NCBI RefSeq assembly: GCF_036320965.1
Contig: NC_092281.1
Location: forward strand, 13,908,719 to 13,972,718
DNA: 64,000 nucleotides
From: Panulirus ornatus
Lineage: Eukaryota; Arthropoda; Malacostraca; Decapoda; Palinuridae
Direction of reading: 5' to 3'
The notes beneath the pieces are model-generated. The model was not told the DNA's origin and did not search any database. It saw nothing but the letters and a program-made list of their open reading frames with translations. Of the stretch, positions 22,808-33,613 are shown one piece after another (the stretch's first letter is position 1; the number at the start of each line of letters is the position of its first letter). Made by a program: the position numbers and the translations under genes.

Positions 22808-23600
22808 ATGGAGAAATCTGAGGTCCGAGCCGTGATGAAGCAGTGACGCATGAGTCTTGCCCCTAAGGGAAATACGTATAGATATGGTAGTGACGGCCTG
22901 GGGATGAGGTAAGGTGCGCCCCCTTCACGCTCTCTGGTAAATAACCGGGTAGGTAGGTTCAGGCGCGGGAGTATGAGCAGCTCAATCTATCGTGCTGTTG
23001 ATGTGGCAATCATGAAGATCATAGATGGGGTGCACGAGGTGCAGGTGACAGACAGACTCACAACCATGGGGCAGGTATACGAGACATTGGCTGTCATTTT
23101 TGGTTCGATTCTATAAATCTTCGACCACAAATAGGACGTAGCGATGGTGTGAGCACGGTGGGTCCTCTCGGACGATGACTTTGGTCCAGAGAGGAACCCG
23201 ACTGGACCATTCCCGTAAGCTTTTACGCCGTTTTCGAGGCAACTCAGACAACGTCTCCCAGCGCTCTCTGTTCCTCAGACCGAGCCATGGGCTCGCCACT
23301 TTGAACCCGAGGCAGAGCAACAAAGAACGGCATGAAAACACACAGGTTCCTGGCCCGCCTCATCAACTGCAAATGTCATGGCCACTGTGTTTTGGGACTG
23401 TCATGGCGTGATAATGGCAGACTTCTTGGTAAAGGGTATTAACATCAACAGGTAGCGACATTCCGACGACCTGGGCCGGTGGCGTGATGCAATCAGGCAT
23501 ATGAGAGGTGAGGGAAAACTGAATGGAGGAATGCTGCTCTCGCAGGACAACGCCTCGCCACACACATAGCCCAACTCCCGGTGCTGCTAACGGTGGATGC
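22808..23600 (+). pseudogene. Decayed mariner (Tc1/mariner) transposase
   Basis: Starts MEKSEVRAVMKQ and then hits a stop. Further down come HEVQVTDRLTTMGQVYETLA (helix-turn-helix region) and LVQRGTRLDHSRKLLRRF. Then follows HFEPEAEQQRTA, where the first catalytic Asp (DETW) is lost. NVMATVFWDCHGVIM and LLSQDNASPHT come next, with the second catalytic Asp in QDN at 23546-23548. Order and spacing match a mariner transposase of about 345 residues. Several stops and frame changes are present. The PSD motif with the third Asp is missing because the sequence turns into a C/T-rich repeat after about 23600. Confidence 0.88.
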
Positions 23601-23624
23601 CACCAGCTATACTACTGCTTCCAC

Positions 23625-23760
23625 CAACCTCCCCGCCCGTGTACCTGCCTGCCTGCCTGCTTGCCTGCCCTCCTCACCCATCCAGCTATACTGCTGCTTC
23701 AACCCACCTCCCCGTCTACCTGCTTGCCTCCCCTCCTCACCCTGCCAGCTTGTTTGTTTC
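23625..23760 (+). repeat. C/T-rich duplication (CTGC/CCTC units)
   Basis: CAGCTATACT(A)CTGCTTC is followed by CCACCTCCCCG and CTGCCTGC runs, and the block occurs twice. It cuts off the mariner relic. Confidence 0.75.
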
Positions 23761-24634
23761 CTCAGCTGGGAAAGAAGAGAGAGAGAGAGAAAAAAAACCG
23801 CTCCACGGGGGAACAAATATGAGGAGGGCCGTCCTGTGATGGACTTCCTACAAGACCATACGACAGTGGATTCTACGAAGCGTGCAAAGCCAAGCTACGG
23901 CACCGATGGACGACCTGCACTACAAAACCAGGAGATTATTCTCGATGTGATCATACTCTTGTGCTCTATACTACAGGCTACCGTTGACGACGTCGACCAA
24001 TGTGCTTTCTTTAACTACGTCTCTCGAACCTGATCTCTCATTACAACCGGATGTACTGATATCATTTCACTGTTTTCCATGTGTTTGGCAAAACACATTC
24101 CTGTACTTTTCCGCCAAGCAGTAACCTAAGAAATATGGTAAAAAAAAACCTTCATCTTGGTACAATGCCATTAAGTTTTCACCTTCTCAATGGAACGTGG
24201 ACCGTCTCTGTCATTCCCTTCTTCCATCCCGACCCCATCAATCCCTTTAGTCCCTTCCCTTTTTCAAGCACTCCACCCCTTCCATCCACCTCCAATCCTC
24301 ACCAATCCCCCACACCCACCCCACGCCTCCCTTATAATCGCTCCATCCTCCTCTGACTTCATCCTCTTCTCAACACCTTGCCACCCGCACCACGGTCTCC
24401 TCCCCAACCCCAACGCCCAGGCCATCTCTCTACAAGCCTCCTACACGCAACGCCACGGATGTGAGGTGGAGGAGCTGGGTCGCCGCTGGTGGTGGTGGTG
24501 GTAGTGGTGGTTGGGTAGGGAGGGGGTGACTGAAGCACACACCGCTGGCCTTGCTGGGTCTCGGCCGGTCATCGTCTCCTGCACCGCCAGTCTGCCCGCG
24601 GATATAACGGCTTAACTCCTCAACACTTATAGTC
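23761..24634. other. No gene seen
   Basis: C-rich unique stretch (24180-24480) open in several frames for compositional reasons, then a (GGT)n run near 24487. Confidence 0.45.
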
Positions 24635-24840
24635 TTATAATAATGATAATATTGATGATAATATCAATGGTACTAATGATAGTAATCATCATTATCATTA
24701 TTAGCATTATCAGCATTATTATCATTACTTTATTATCATTAATATTATCATTATTATCATTATCATTATCATTATTATCATTATTATTATTATTATTATT
24801 ATAATTATTATTATTATTATCATTATTATTATTATCTTTA

Positions 24841-24904
<64 letters not shown>

Positions 24905-24932
24905 CATCATTATTATTATTATTATCATTATT

Positions 24933-25024
<92 letters not shown>

Positions 25025-25034
25025 CACCATTATT

Positions 25035-25079
<45 letters not shown>

Positions 25080-25125
25080 TTATCATTATTATCATTATTA
25101 TTATTATTATTATTATTATAATGAT
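24635..25125. repeat. Large (ATT)n/(ATC)n array
   Basis: Nearly 500 bp of ATT with scattered ATC, bounded by ATGATGATG. Confidence 0.97.
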
Positions 25126-25409
25126 GATGATGACAGTGTATTGGGTATCAAGATAATATAAACAATATGGATAATCATGTACATGGCCCATGATCGTTAG
25201 GCCCGTTCAAAGTCACTGGACTCTGATAAAAACTTATAGATTACTTTTTTCTTTGAGTTGGTGGTAAGGCAAGAATACAATTTACAATTACATTTCCAAC
25301 CAATAACTTACATAATCATAGAGTGTTCGGGCATGATTTTCTAAGAAAGTTATTTCAAGAAAACGAAATATTTAAAAAGAAAACGAGCTAAACAGCAGTT
25401 AGAGTCGAA

Positions 25410-26250
25410 ATCCCGCTTCTCTCGACCTACTAACGCGTGTTCCTAACATATCCCGCTTCTCTAGTCCTACTAACGTGTGTTCCTGACAAATCCCGCTTCT
25501 CTCGTCCTACTAACGTGAGTTCCTGAAGAATCCCACTTCTCTCGTCCTACTAACATGTGTTCCTGACAAATCCCGCTTCTCTCGTCCTACTAACGTGTAT
25601 TCCTGACAAATCCCACTTCTCTCGTCCTACTAACGTGAGTTCCTGACAAATCCCGCTTCTCTCGTCCTACTAACGTGAGTTCCTGACAAATCCCGCTTCT
25701 CTCGTCCTACTAACGTGTGTTCCTGACAAATCCCGCTTCTCTCGTCCTACTAACGTGTGTTCCTGACAAATCCCGCTTCTCTCGTCCTACTAACGTGTGT
25801 TCCTGACAAATCCCGCTTCTCTCGTCCTACTAACGTGTGTTCCTAACATATCCCGCTTCTCTCGTCCTACTAACGTGTGTTCCTGAGAAAATCCCGCTTC
25901 TCTCGTCCTACTAACGTGTGTTCCTGACAAATCCCGCTTCTCTAGTCCTACTAACGTGAGTTCCTGACAAATCCCGCTTCTCTAGTCCTACTAACGTGAG
26001 TTCCTGACAAATCCCGCTTCTCTAGTCCTACTAACATGTGTTCCTGACAAATCCCGCTTCTCTAGTCCTACTAACATGTGTTCCTGACAAATCCCGCTTC
26101 TCTAGTCCTACTAACGTGTGTTTCTGACAAATCCCGCTTCTCTAGTCCTACTAACGTGTGTTTCTGACAAATCCCGCTTCTCTCGTCCTACTAACGCGTG
26201 TTCCTAACATATCCCGCTTCTCTCGTCCTACTAACGCGTGTTCCTGACAA
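25410..26250 (+). repeat. 40-bp minisatellite, 21 units
   Basis: Unit TCCCGCTTCTCTCGTCCTAC plus TAACGTGTGTTCCTGACAAA. Units share a few positions that alternate (CTAG/CTCG, CGTG/CATG) in blocks, a sign of repeated local amplification. Confidence 0.96.
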
Positions 26251-26403
26251 TGGAGAATATGTCAGCATGATGACGGACTATGTGGGGAATGGAAACCTGT
26301 TGATGATGAAGACTGATCCTGAAAACAAGATGTGAACACCCCAACAGGTCAGTCATATGAACAAGAGAACAGCGATACACATTTTCGACTGCAAGGAAAG
26401 CAA

Positions 26404-26491
<88 letters not shown>

Positions 26492-26604
26492 GGGCCAGAT
26501 TAGCATCATGTGACACACAATGTACACGTTAATCATCTAAATGACACTTTCTCCACGACACATGTTCTAACCCGTCATAAAACTTCTACTTTACTTTGAA
26601 CGAA

Positions 26605-26733
26605 CAGAGAAGAAGGGGGCGCCAAGTGAGGATATTCCCTCTAAGGCTCAGTCCTATGTTCTTAACGCTACCTCGATAACGCGGGAAATGGCGAATATGC
26701 ATGAAAAAATGAAAAAAAAAATCTTTGCAAATG
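26605..26733 (+). mobile_element. 3' half of short dispersed repeat B
   Basis: Holds GTGAGGATATTCCCTCTAAG and GTTCTTAACGCTACCTCG, then CGCGGGAAATGGCGAA before (AAT)n. It matches the 3' half of the element at 52706-52946. Duplicated at 27213-27341 as part of the 608-bp unit. Confidence 0.75.
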
Positions 26734-26798
<65 letters not shown>

Positions 26799-26804
26799 TA
26801 TCAT

Positions 26805-26843
<39 letters not shown>

Positions 26844-27011
26844 GCGTGTTCCTGACAATGGAGAATATGTCAGCATGATGACGGACTATGTGGGGAATGG
26901 AAACCTGTTGATGATGAAGACTGATCCTGAAAACAAGATGTGAACACCCCAACAGGTCAGTCATATGAACAAGAGAACAGCGATACACATTTTCGACTGC
27001 AAGGAAAGCAA

Positions 27012-27093
<82 letters not shown>

Positions 27094-27212
27094 GGGCCAG
27101 ATTAGCATCATGTGACACACAATGTACACGTTAATCATCTAAATGACACTTTCTCCACGACACATGTTCTAACCCGTCATAAAACTTCTACTTTACTTTG
27201 AACGAACAGAGA

Positions 27213-27335
27213 AGAAGGGGGCGCCAAGTGAGGATATTCCCTCTAAGGCTCAGTCCTATGTTCTTAACGCTACCTCGATAACGCGGGAAATGGCGAATAT
27301 GCATGAAAAAATGAAAAAAAAAATCTTTGCAAATG

Positions 27336-27341
<6 letters not shown>
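27213..27341 (+). mobile_element. 3' half of short dispersed repeat B (duplicate)
   Basis: Second copy of the segment at 26605-26733, created by the 608-bp duplication rather than by separate insertion. Confidence 0.75.
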
Positions 27342-27403
<62 letters not shown>

Positions 27404-27409
27404 TATCAT

Positions 27410-27457
<48 letters not shown>

Positions 27458-27463
27458 TATCAT

Positions 27464-27526
<63 letters not shown>

Positions 27527-27580
27527 AAGAATATTAATAATTATAATAATAATAATAATAATAACAACAAGGATAATAAT
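27335..27580. repeat. (AAT)n and (AAG)n arrays
   Basis: A long AAT array with ATTATCATT islands, then about ten AAG units, then AAT again. Longer than its counterpart in the first duplicate. Confidence 0.95.
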
Positions 27581-27789
27581 AATAATCCCACTAGAAAGTA
27601 ATTGTGGCCATCTTCCTTGCGGATAATAATAACTACGCCACCATAAAGTCATTGTGGCCACCTTCTCTGCAGATAATGATAATAATTACGCCACTAGAGA
27701 GCTACTGTGGCCATTTTCCTTGCAGGTTATCCTGGTAATCCTACCAGCAAGCAATCATGAAACTGGTTGAAAGCACGACGTACATTTCC

Positions 27790-27999
27790 TCTCACATTTG
27801 GACTTCACTGAGAGACAGGCCTCACATTTGGACTTCACTGAGAGACAGGCCTCACATTTGGACTTCACTGAGAGACAGGCCTCACATTTGGACTTCACTG
27901 AGAGACAGGCCTCACATTTGGACTTCACTGAGAGACAGGCCTCACATTTGGACTTCACTGAGAGACACGCCTCACATTTGGACTTCACTGAGAGACAGG
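27790..27999 (+). repeat. 30-bp minisatellite, 7 units
   Basis: Exactly 7 units of CTCACATTTGGACTTCACTG plus AGAGACAGGC with one variant base (GACACG). The period of 30 keeps frames open on both strands, which explains the repeat-peptide frames there. Confidence 0.97.
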
Positions 28000-28224
28000 A
28001 AGCGGACTGGTCAGCACTACCGGGAGAAAACGCGACTGGGGTCCAGTAAATAGTGGGGTCCAGTCTCAGGGATCTGACCTTAGACTCTCTACTGTTGCCT
28101 GTAATACGCATCAGTGAGGCCAAAGGAGACGGACACCACATTCAAGTAGATATGCCGAAGACTTGAGAATAATTAGACGTCCATTGTGAACCCGAAAGAT
28201 GATCCTAGAAGACTGCAGGAAGAT

Positions 28225-28227
<3 letters not shown>

Positions 28228-28293
<66 letters not shown>
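28228..28293. repeat. (GA)n microsatellite
   Basis: About 33 GA units. Confidence 0.97.
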
Positions 28294-28300
<7 letters not shown>

Positions 28301-28578
28301 GTGCATCATCAGGAGTTTGTAAAAAGAAGTTGATTCACGAAGTTCAGCGTAGACACACGCGAAGTCAGGAGTCTTGGGGACAACGGGAAAACGGGCAAAC
28401 AAGATGTCATCTTAACCAAGACGTCGTAAAGTGAAGAACGTAGGTCCTAGGTCATGGGTATACAACTCTGCTGGAGAGCATCTACACGACGACGACCACC
28501 ACCACCAGGCAGTAAACACCTCACGGAGGAATGAGGGGAAGCGACCACACTGACAGACTGACGGGCAATCTGACAAGG

Positions 28579-28579
<1 letters not shown>

Positions 28580-28632
<53 letters not shown>
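28580..28632. repeat. (AC)n microsatellite
   Basis: About 26 AC units. Confidence 0.97.
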
Positions 28633-28634
<2 letters not shown>

Positions 28635-29204
28635 GTTGTGAAGTACACATGACAACATTAACCATGACAACAAACTCATCAGTCATAAACCTAAGCTAAC
28701 TTTACCACTCTCTCCTGTGCTACATCCGTCACTCCCACACCCCTGCGAGGCACACTGGGCCATCTCATGTACTTAATTCTTGTCAAGTTATTCTTATATT
28801 CCACTTGTACACGCCAGGCCTCGTCTGAACTACTGACCAGCTCTAATCTCAAGTGACCTAATAACCTTGACTGACCTATCGACTCATTCCTGCCTGCTGA
28901 CCTTCTGTACTCACCAGTCCACTTCTTTTTTTTCCCTCTCTTTCTCTTCTTTTCTCTCCAGCATGTCAAACGTCTCAGATTTTCTTCATGAAATTTATTC
29001 AGTGAAAACTGAGGAGACCTGGTAATAATGATCCCTCGTGAGCCACCGTGTGAGGTGAGGCAGTGTGTTGTGCCGGGCTGCCGTGCTGCACGGCCCGCCC
29101 TCCTTCATGGGTATCGTGGGACACACACACACACACACACACACACGACAGAACATGAAATTAAGGATGAAACCTGTGAAAAAAAATGTAAACAAGTACC
29201 TTTA
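28633..29204. other. No gene seen
   Basis: Unique sequence with (AC)n at 29123-29145. A short ATG frame MIPREPPCE followed by GTGAGG near 29030 is too short to call. Confidence 0.4.
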
Positions 29205-29380
29205 TAGTATATGTGGTGGGTGAATGGAAAAAAGTGAATAGAGTGAATGAGGATATGGTTAATGCAGACAACGTACACAAACGGGAAAAAAAGTTGATGG
29301 ATGGCTGAATACGTACAAGAGACGGGGACCCACGAGTGTACAACTCCTCCCTCTCTCTCTCCGTACAATACAGAGGGATA
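29205..29380 (+). pseudogene. LINE ORF2 C-terminal fragment
   Basis: Reads VVGEWKKVNRVNEDMVNADN, then VHKREKKL and a stop, followed by a 3'-UTR-like tail ending CCCTCTCTCTCTCCGTACAA. The V-V-x-x-W-N...V-N-A-x-x-V-x-x-F-K pattern is the usual end of non-LTR retrotransposon ORF2. It is the sister of the copy at 29925-30075, in opposite orientation. Confidence 0.62.
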
Positions 29381-29515
29381 ATTACACGTCGATACTGTAA
29401 GTATTCACAACGGGATTCCCACACAACAATACATACAGGACCTCTCTCCTGTCAGGCATGTCACCAGCTAGCCTTCCATTCATATCACCAGCCCTTCCTT
29501 GCCTCCGCCACTTAC

Positions 29516-29690
29516 CCGGAGGTACAGCCACCTCCCCGGAGGCACCGCACCGCCGCCCCGGACCACAGAGAAAGCCACTGGCCGCATGAGCCACATCCAC
29601 ACCAGTGAGGACCATCCATGCCTTGGGTGGGTCGTCGTCATGATAAAGGCGTGTGGACGCCACGTCGACGTGTACGGTGGGTGTAAGCAT
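29516..29690 (-). CDS. Candidate exon, unknown protein
   Basis: Read downward from ATG at 29690, 58 codons and 1 nt (LYHDDDPPKAWMVLTGVDVA, then GFLCGPGRRCGASGEVAVPP) end at a strong donor CCGG|GTAAGTGG. An in-frame stop lies just above the ATG, so it is either a first coding exon or begins at an unseen acceptor (CCACCCAAG near 29620 is one option). Family unknown; the flanking LINE ends raise the chance that it is not a normal gene. Confidence 0.35.
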
Positions 29691-29852
29691 GTGCAGTTAT
29701 CCTCCCTCGGGTCAGGTGATGACACCACACCTTTCCTCCTCCATGGTAGTGGTCAGGGTGTGCACCGAAGTGGCCCGCCCACCTGCACTTCTCGGACTCT
29801 CCATTGCCTCAGGCCGATGTGTGGAGGGCGTCATCTGCTGCTGCTGATCTGA

Positions 29853-29861
29853 CACGTGTGT

Positions 29862-29909
<48 letters not shown>
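29853..29909. repeat. (GT)n microsatellite
   Basis: About 27 GT units with one interruption. Confidence 0.97.
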
Positions 29910-29911
<2 letters not shown>

Positions 29912-29924
29912 TTACATATTGTTG

Positions 29925-30075
29925 TGCACGGGGAGGGAGTTTTACACACTCGTGGAGGCCCCATTTCCATAACTTTTTTTTTTTCTAATATACAATTTCG
30001 TACATTTATGAATCCAGTCTGCGTTAATCATGTCCTCAGTCATTCTATTCCATTCACCCACCACTCTTATACCAT
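29925..30075 (-). pseudogene. LINE ORF2 C-terminal fragment
   Basis: Minus strand reads RVVGEWNRMTEDMINADWIH, then KCTKLYIRKKKS and a short UTR-like tail with CTCCCTCCCCGTGCACAA. Close relative of the fragments at 29205-29380 (plus) and 53395-53793 (minus). Confidence 0.65.
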
Positions 30076-30544
30076 GTTACCGGACTCCGCCTGCATGAGG
30101 TTACACCGCGAGTGAAGAGTCATGTATGAGCGAGGCTGTATCATTACAAGTACAATCAGACTCTTCAAAGAACTTCTCACTCCAAAAGGAGTCCACATTC
30201 CCTTACTACTGGAAGTTACGTAACCTTGGTCTGCAGGAGGCTCTGGGAAGAGAACTGTGGGTAACAACAGACCCTTCCCTCGGAAGAGCTCCTGGGTCAG
30301 TTATGAGTAAATAATTAAAGAGAATCATATGCATAACTGTATGTTCGTACACCGTGAAGCTTTGCGACTCTCGACCTTCTCGTGTCTTTCCCAGTAACTA
30401 TGACCTGGCACATTTCAAAGGACAGGTTTTTTCCACTTCCTCCAAAATTCGTAAACACTTTCCCTTGTCTCTTATTTTTCCCTTTCATATTCCTCTGTAT
30501 ATTTCAGTGATGGCCAGGCTTTGAAATGGAGCTCCTAACGTAAC

Positions 30545-30626
<82 letters not shown>

Positions 30627-31105
30627 ATCATACAGTTACCAAACAAACTGCTGTAATACAGGTACTCGGTCAGTTACACTACAATACCTGCAGAGTACAT
30701 CAAGCGTAGCCACTCACGATAACTTCAACCCCGTCACGCCACCGCACGCAAACCATCCCTTCCACCGGCTCGAACCCACCCCCCGTGACCCGTGTGTGTG
30801 TGTGTGTGTGCAAGCTGTAACGTCCATTACAATGTCGATTTCCGGCGTGATTCACAAAATAGTGATAATATGTAATCACTTAACAGTACCCCACTTGTTC
30901 CTTGACACCTTGAACACGACGGTACGACCCATGAAACGCGTCGGTACGACCCTTGAGTACGACAACCCTTGAATGTGATGGCTTGGTCTTTGTTCTAGAC
31001 CCATATAAGTCAAGTCAAAGATTAGGGGTCATCATACCCAAGGGTCGTACAGTCGTGTTTTAAGGTCGTACGGTCGTGGTCAAGGGTCGTATGCATGTAC
31101 CATAG
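30076..31105. other. No gene; (TA)n and two arrays of the dispersed motif
   Basis: (TA)n at 30545-30620. Reverse-orientation CGACGGTACGACCC units lie at about 30905-30970 and forward GGGTCGTACAGTCGTG units at about 31040-31105, the latter running into the next exon. Confidence 0.6.
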
Positions 31106-31230
31106 TGCTCAACGGGTCAAAAGACGACTGTTTTGATAAGCGGGGAAAACTGACGAGCAGAGTCCAGCCTATGGTGGCTGACCACATTTCCGACACCATC
31201 GCAGAATCTGATGATGCCTCACTTTACTAA
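31106..31230 (+). CDS. Candidate terminal exon, cytoplasmic-tail-like
   Basis: After ACCATAG (31105), 2 nt and then 40 codons lead to a stop at 31228-31230. It contains SKDDCFDKRGKLTSRVQPMV and ends ADHISDTIAESDDASLY. An alternative acceptor TCAAAAG would start it at 31124 in the same phase. Both fit the A left by the membrane exon at 21388-21515. The acidic, Ser-rich ending resembles a receptor or transporter tail. Its first bases overlap a copy of the dispersed GTGCTCAA word. Confidence 0.42.
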
Positions 31231-31423
31231 AGACAGAAAGAGAAACAAAAGAAACAATGAAAAGGAAAGTAGTTAGTTGGTTGTAGGCAAGCGAGGCAGT
31301 CAATCAGTCAGTCAGTCAGTCAGTCAGTCATTCTCTGGTTGTGATGTGGGGCGGCTCAGTCTGGGATCGGACGGAGCCTCGTCTCTCACAATGACGAAAC
31401 TGTGTTGGTGGAATGTTTCTTCT

Positions 31424-31428
<5 letters not shown>

Positions 31429-31518
<90 letters not shown>
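31429..31518. repeat. (GA)n microsatellite
   Basis: About 44 GA units; a short (CAGT)n run lies just upstream at about 31297-31330. Confidence 0.97.
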
Positions 31519-31520
<2 letters not shown>

Positions 31521-31624
31521 CTCCCTCAAAACCTCTCACTTTCCCCCCCAGCAGCTCTTACAATTCCAGGGGTCATCATCCCACTGCGGACGGGGTCTGG
31601 AAGCCCCACATGTGGACAGAAATG

Positions 31625-31990
31625 AAGGGATGCCAACTACAGAGGAGAGGGGGGAAGGGGGCTGCCTACCACTGGAGAAGGAGGAGAGTTGGGGCTGCCT
31701 ACCACTGGAGAAGGAGGAGAGTTGGGGCTGCCTACCACTGGCGAAGTAGGGATGAGGGTTGTTCACCGCTGGGTGAGAAGTAAAAGGGTAGGGCTCCTCA
31801 TTATTTGGGTAGGAGGGTCAGGGGAACTGGGGAAGAAAAAGAGTAGTAGGTTGTTTACCACTGGAAGAGGATTGCAGGTTCTCTACCATTAGGATAGGGG
31901 GGGGGGGGGTTCCCTACCAAGAAGGGAGAAATCAGAGTTGAGCCGATGCCTACCACTAGGGAGAGAGAAGGGGTCCTAACACTGGGGAAA
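31625..31990 (+). repeat. 33-bp minisatellite, decaying downstream
   Basis: Units GCTGCCTACCACTGGAGAAG plus GAGGAGAGTTGGG are near-perfect at 31660-31740. Further TACCACTGG/TACCACTAG copies continue to about 31990 with growing divergence. Confidence 0.85.
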
Positions 31991-33133
31991 GAGTTGTGAG
32001 AAATTCTGGGGAAAGCAGAGGAGGAATGCCATTAACCATGAAGGAAATATATGCTGGGAGTATCCTGCCTGACTGCTTTTCAGCCTGCTTACATGTTCAC
32101 CTACTGGCTCCGCTTGCCCGCCTGCTAGCCTCCCTGCTTCCGTGTCTCTCTTGCCAACCAAATGTGTCTCGAGGGATTGCCTGCTTGCCCCTCCCTCTGC
32201 TTATCTGCTTGTTAAGCCACCTGAGTAAGGCTACCTCTCCATACACTCCTCCCTCAAACAGAGCTTCCACCACCCTCGCCGTGAGAGCACAGGAAAGAAA
32301 ATGCTGGGGTTTTTTTCTTCTCACGGCGTCACGGGAACAGATTAAGGAGAAAGTTTACACCACCAGAAAACAACTAACTGGTGTGGGAAACTAGAGAAAA
32401 TGGTAAAGTGGAAATTAAAGTGACGAAAACGGGAAGAGTAAATGGCAGCTGCGGGAAATTTAAGAAAGAGGGTTATAAATGCGATGTGGAAATGACTCCA
32501 CTGTCGAGACTGATGACCTTACAGGCAGCTGAACGATCGTTCCAACAGGTGAGTGATGACTCAACGATTTCCGATTACTCTCGCCTGGAAGGCATTGCTG
32601 TGTAATCTATCACACTTTAAGCAACTGCAGAACCACGAGACCCATAAATCGAAAATATAAAAAAAAAAAAAAACATTTTTCATTAAGGAGTACTGAATTC
32701 TGAAGCCAAAGAGCTTGATATCTTAAGCCCATCACGCTCTTCACTTATCCTTGAATCGTAAACCAAGAGACGGCTACAGTCAACAGCTGTGGTAGACCCT
32801 CACATTTGCCCGATCAGTCCAGCACGGTCTGGATGCTGACCGGGCCGTCCGCTCTGGGCGCCCGGAGCGCTGCGGACGGACCCCATGGAGTGAGTACGGA
32901 GTCTTTAACGGATGGCTGGTCAGGGCAGGTAACTCCCACGTATCTAAAGCGTCGCGGAGAACGGTCTGCGCTAGTGAAGACGGTGCAACAGACGTTATAT
33001 AAATCATAGGGTCGAGGTGGTTCGAAAGCGGGAGTTCGTTCGGTAAGGCTTGCTTGGTCGGTCTGGTTGTTTCACTTCACAAGATTCTCGGGTAGTTCCA
33101 AGATGTTAACAGCTCCCGCTGGACAGAGGTTTT

Positions 33134-33175
<42 letters not shown>

Positions 33176-33509
33176 ATACACATTGCCCCTCAGTAGGTCC
33201 TGCCTATCAGTTCTTAAAAACGTGTGAACTAGGCACTCTGGATGTAAACCTAATTCAATTCACAGACAATTTGATTCATAAAGACGAGAGTTTCTATTCA
33301 ACACGGGTACATTTTTCCGCGGCGCGTAACGGGAGAGAATAGAAAAACCACGAACTACACCAAGAAAAGTGCAGTTTCCATATCACAATACCTTAAAAAA
33401 AAAAAAAAGACATATGGAAATCTAGAAATCCTGATGGGCGGCGCAACTAACTGGGCAACATCTGGTGTGGAGCAGAGCTTCGTGTGGCCCACACCCCAAC
33501 TTTTCCTAG
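31991..33509. other. No firm gene; AC array and GC-rich hairpin
   Basis: Contains an inverted repeat CCGTCCGC (32845-32852) / GCGGACGG (32872-32879) around a GGGCGCCC palindrome, and (AC)n at 33135-33177. A TATA-like TTATATAAAT lies at about 32994, but no initiator or exon follows clearly. Confidence 0.4.
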
Positions 33510-33613
33510 GTCCGGCTGGCCGGCCGGCGGGCGCGACCGAACGAGGCGGGAGGACCCCGCCCCGTCCGTACCACTACATCAACGAGGTGGCCCAGCTCGA
33601 TGCACCGCTGTGA
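33510..33613 (+). CDS. Candidate terminal exon, unknown protein
   Basis: Acceptor ACACCCCAACTTTTCCTAG ends at 33509. 2 nt and then 33 codons lead to a TGA at 33611-33613. The end reads PRPYHYINEVAQLDAPL, which looks like a genuine C-terminus; the first half is Gly/Arg/Pro/Ala-rich and CpG-rich. Frames downstream (33640-33890) are open on both strands and are not called. Family unknown. Confidence 0.35.

Larger units (their letters stand above)
26233..27448 (+). repeat. 608-bp tandem duplication
   Basis: AACGCGTGTTCCTGACAATG at 26233 recurs at 26841. Everything between is repeated in order: the unique segment, (GA)n at 26404-26486 and 27013-27088, the short repeat tail, and (AAT)n at 26733-26841 and 27335-27500. 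The repeat starts inside the last 40-bp minisatellite unit. The copies are almost identical apart from array lengths. Confidence 0.95.

Noticed and set aside
27757..28141. Repeat-protein frames on both strands
   Set aside because: 30-bp minisatellite with a codon-multiple period.
32994..33003. TATA-like TTATATAAAT
   Set aside because: No clear initiator or first exon downstream; AT words are common here.
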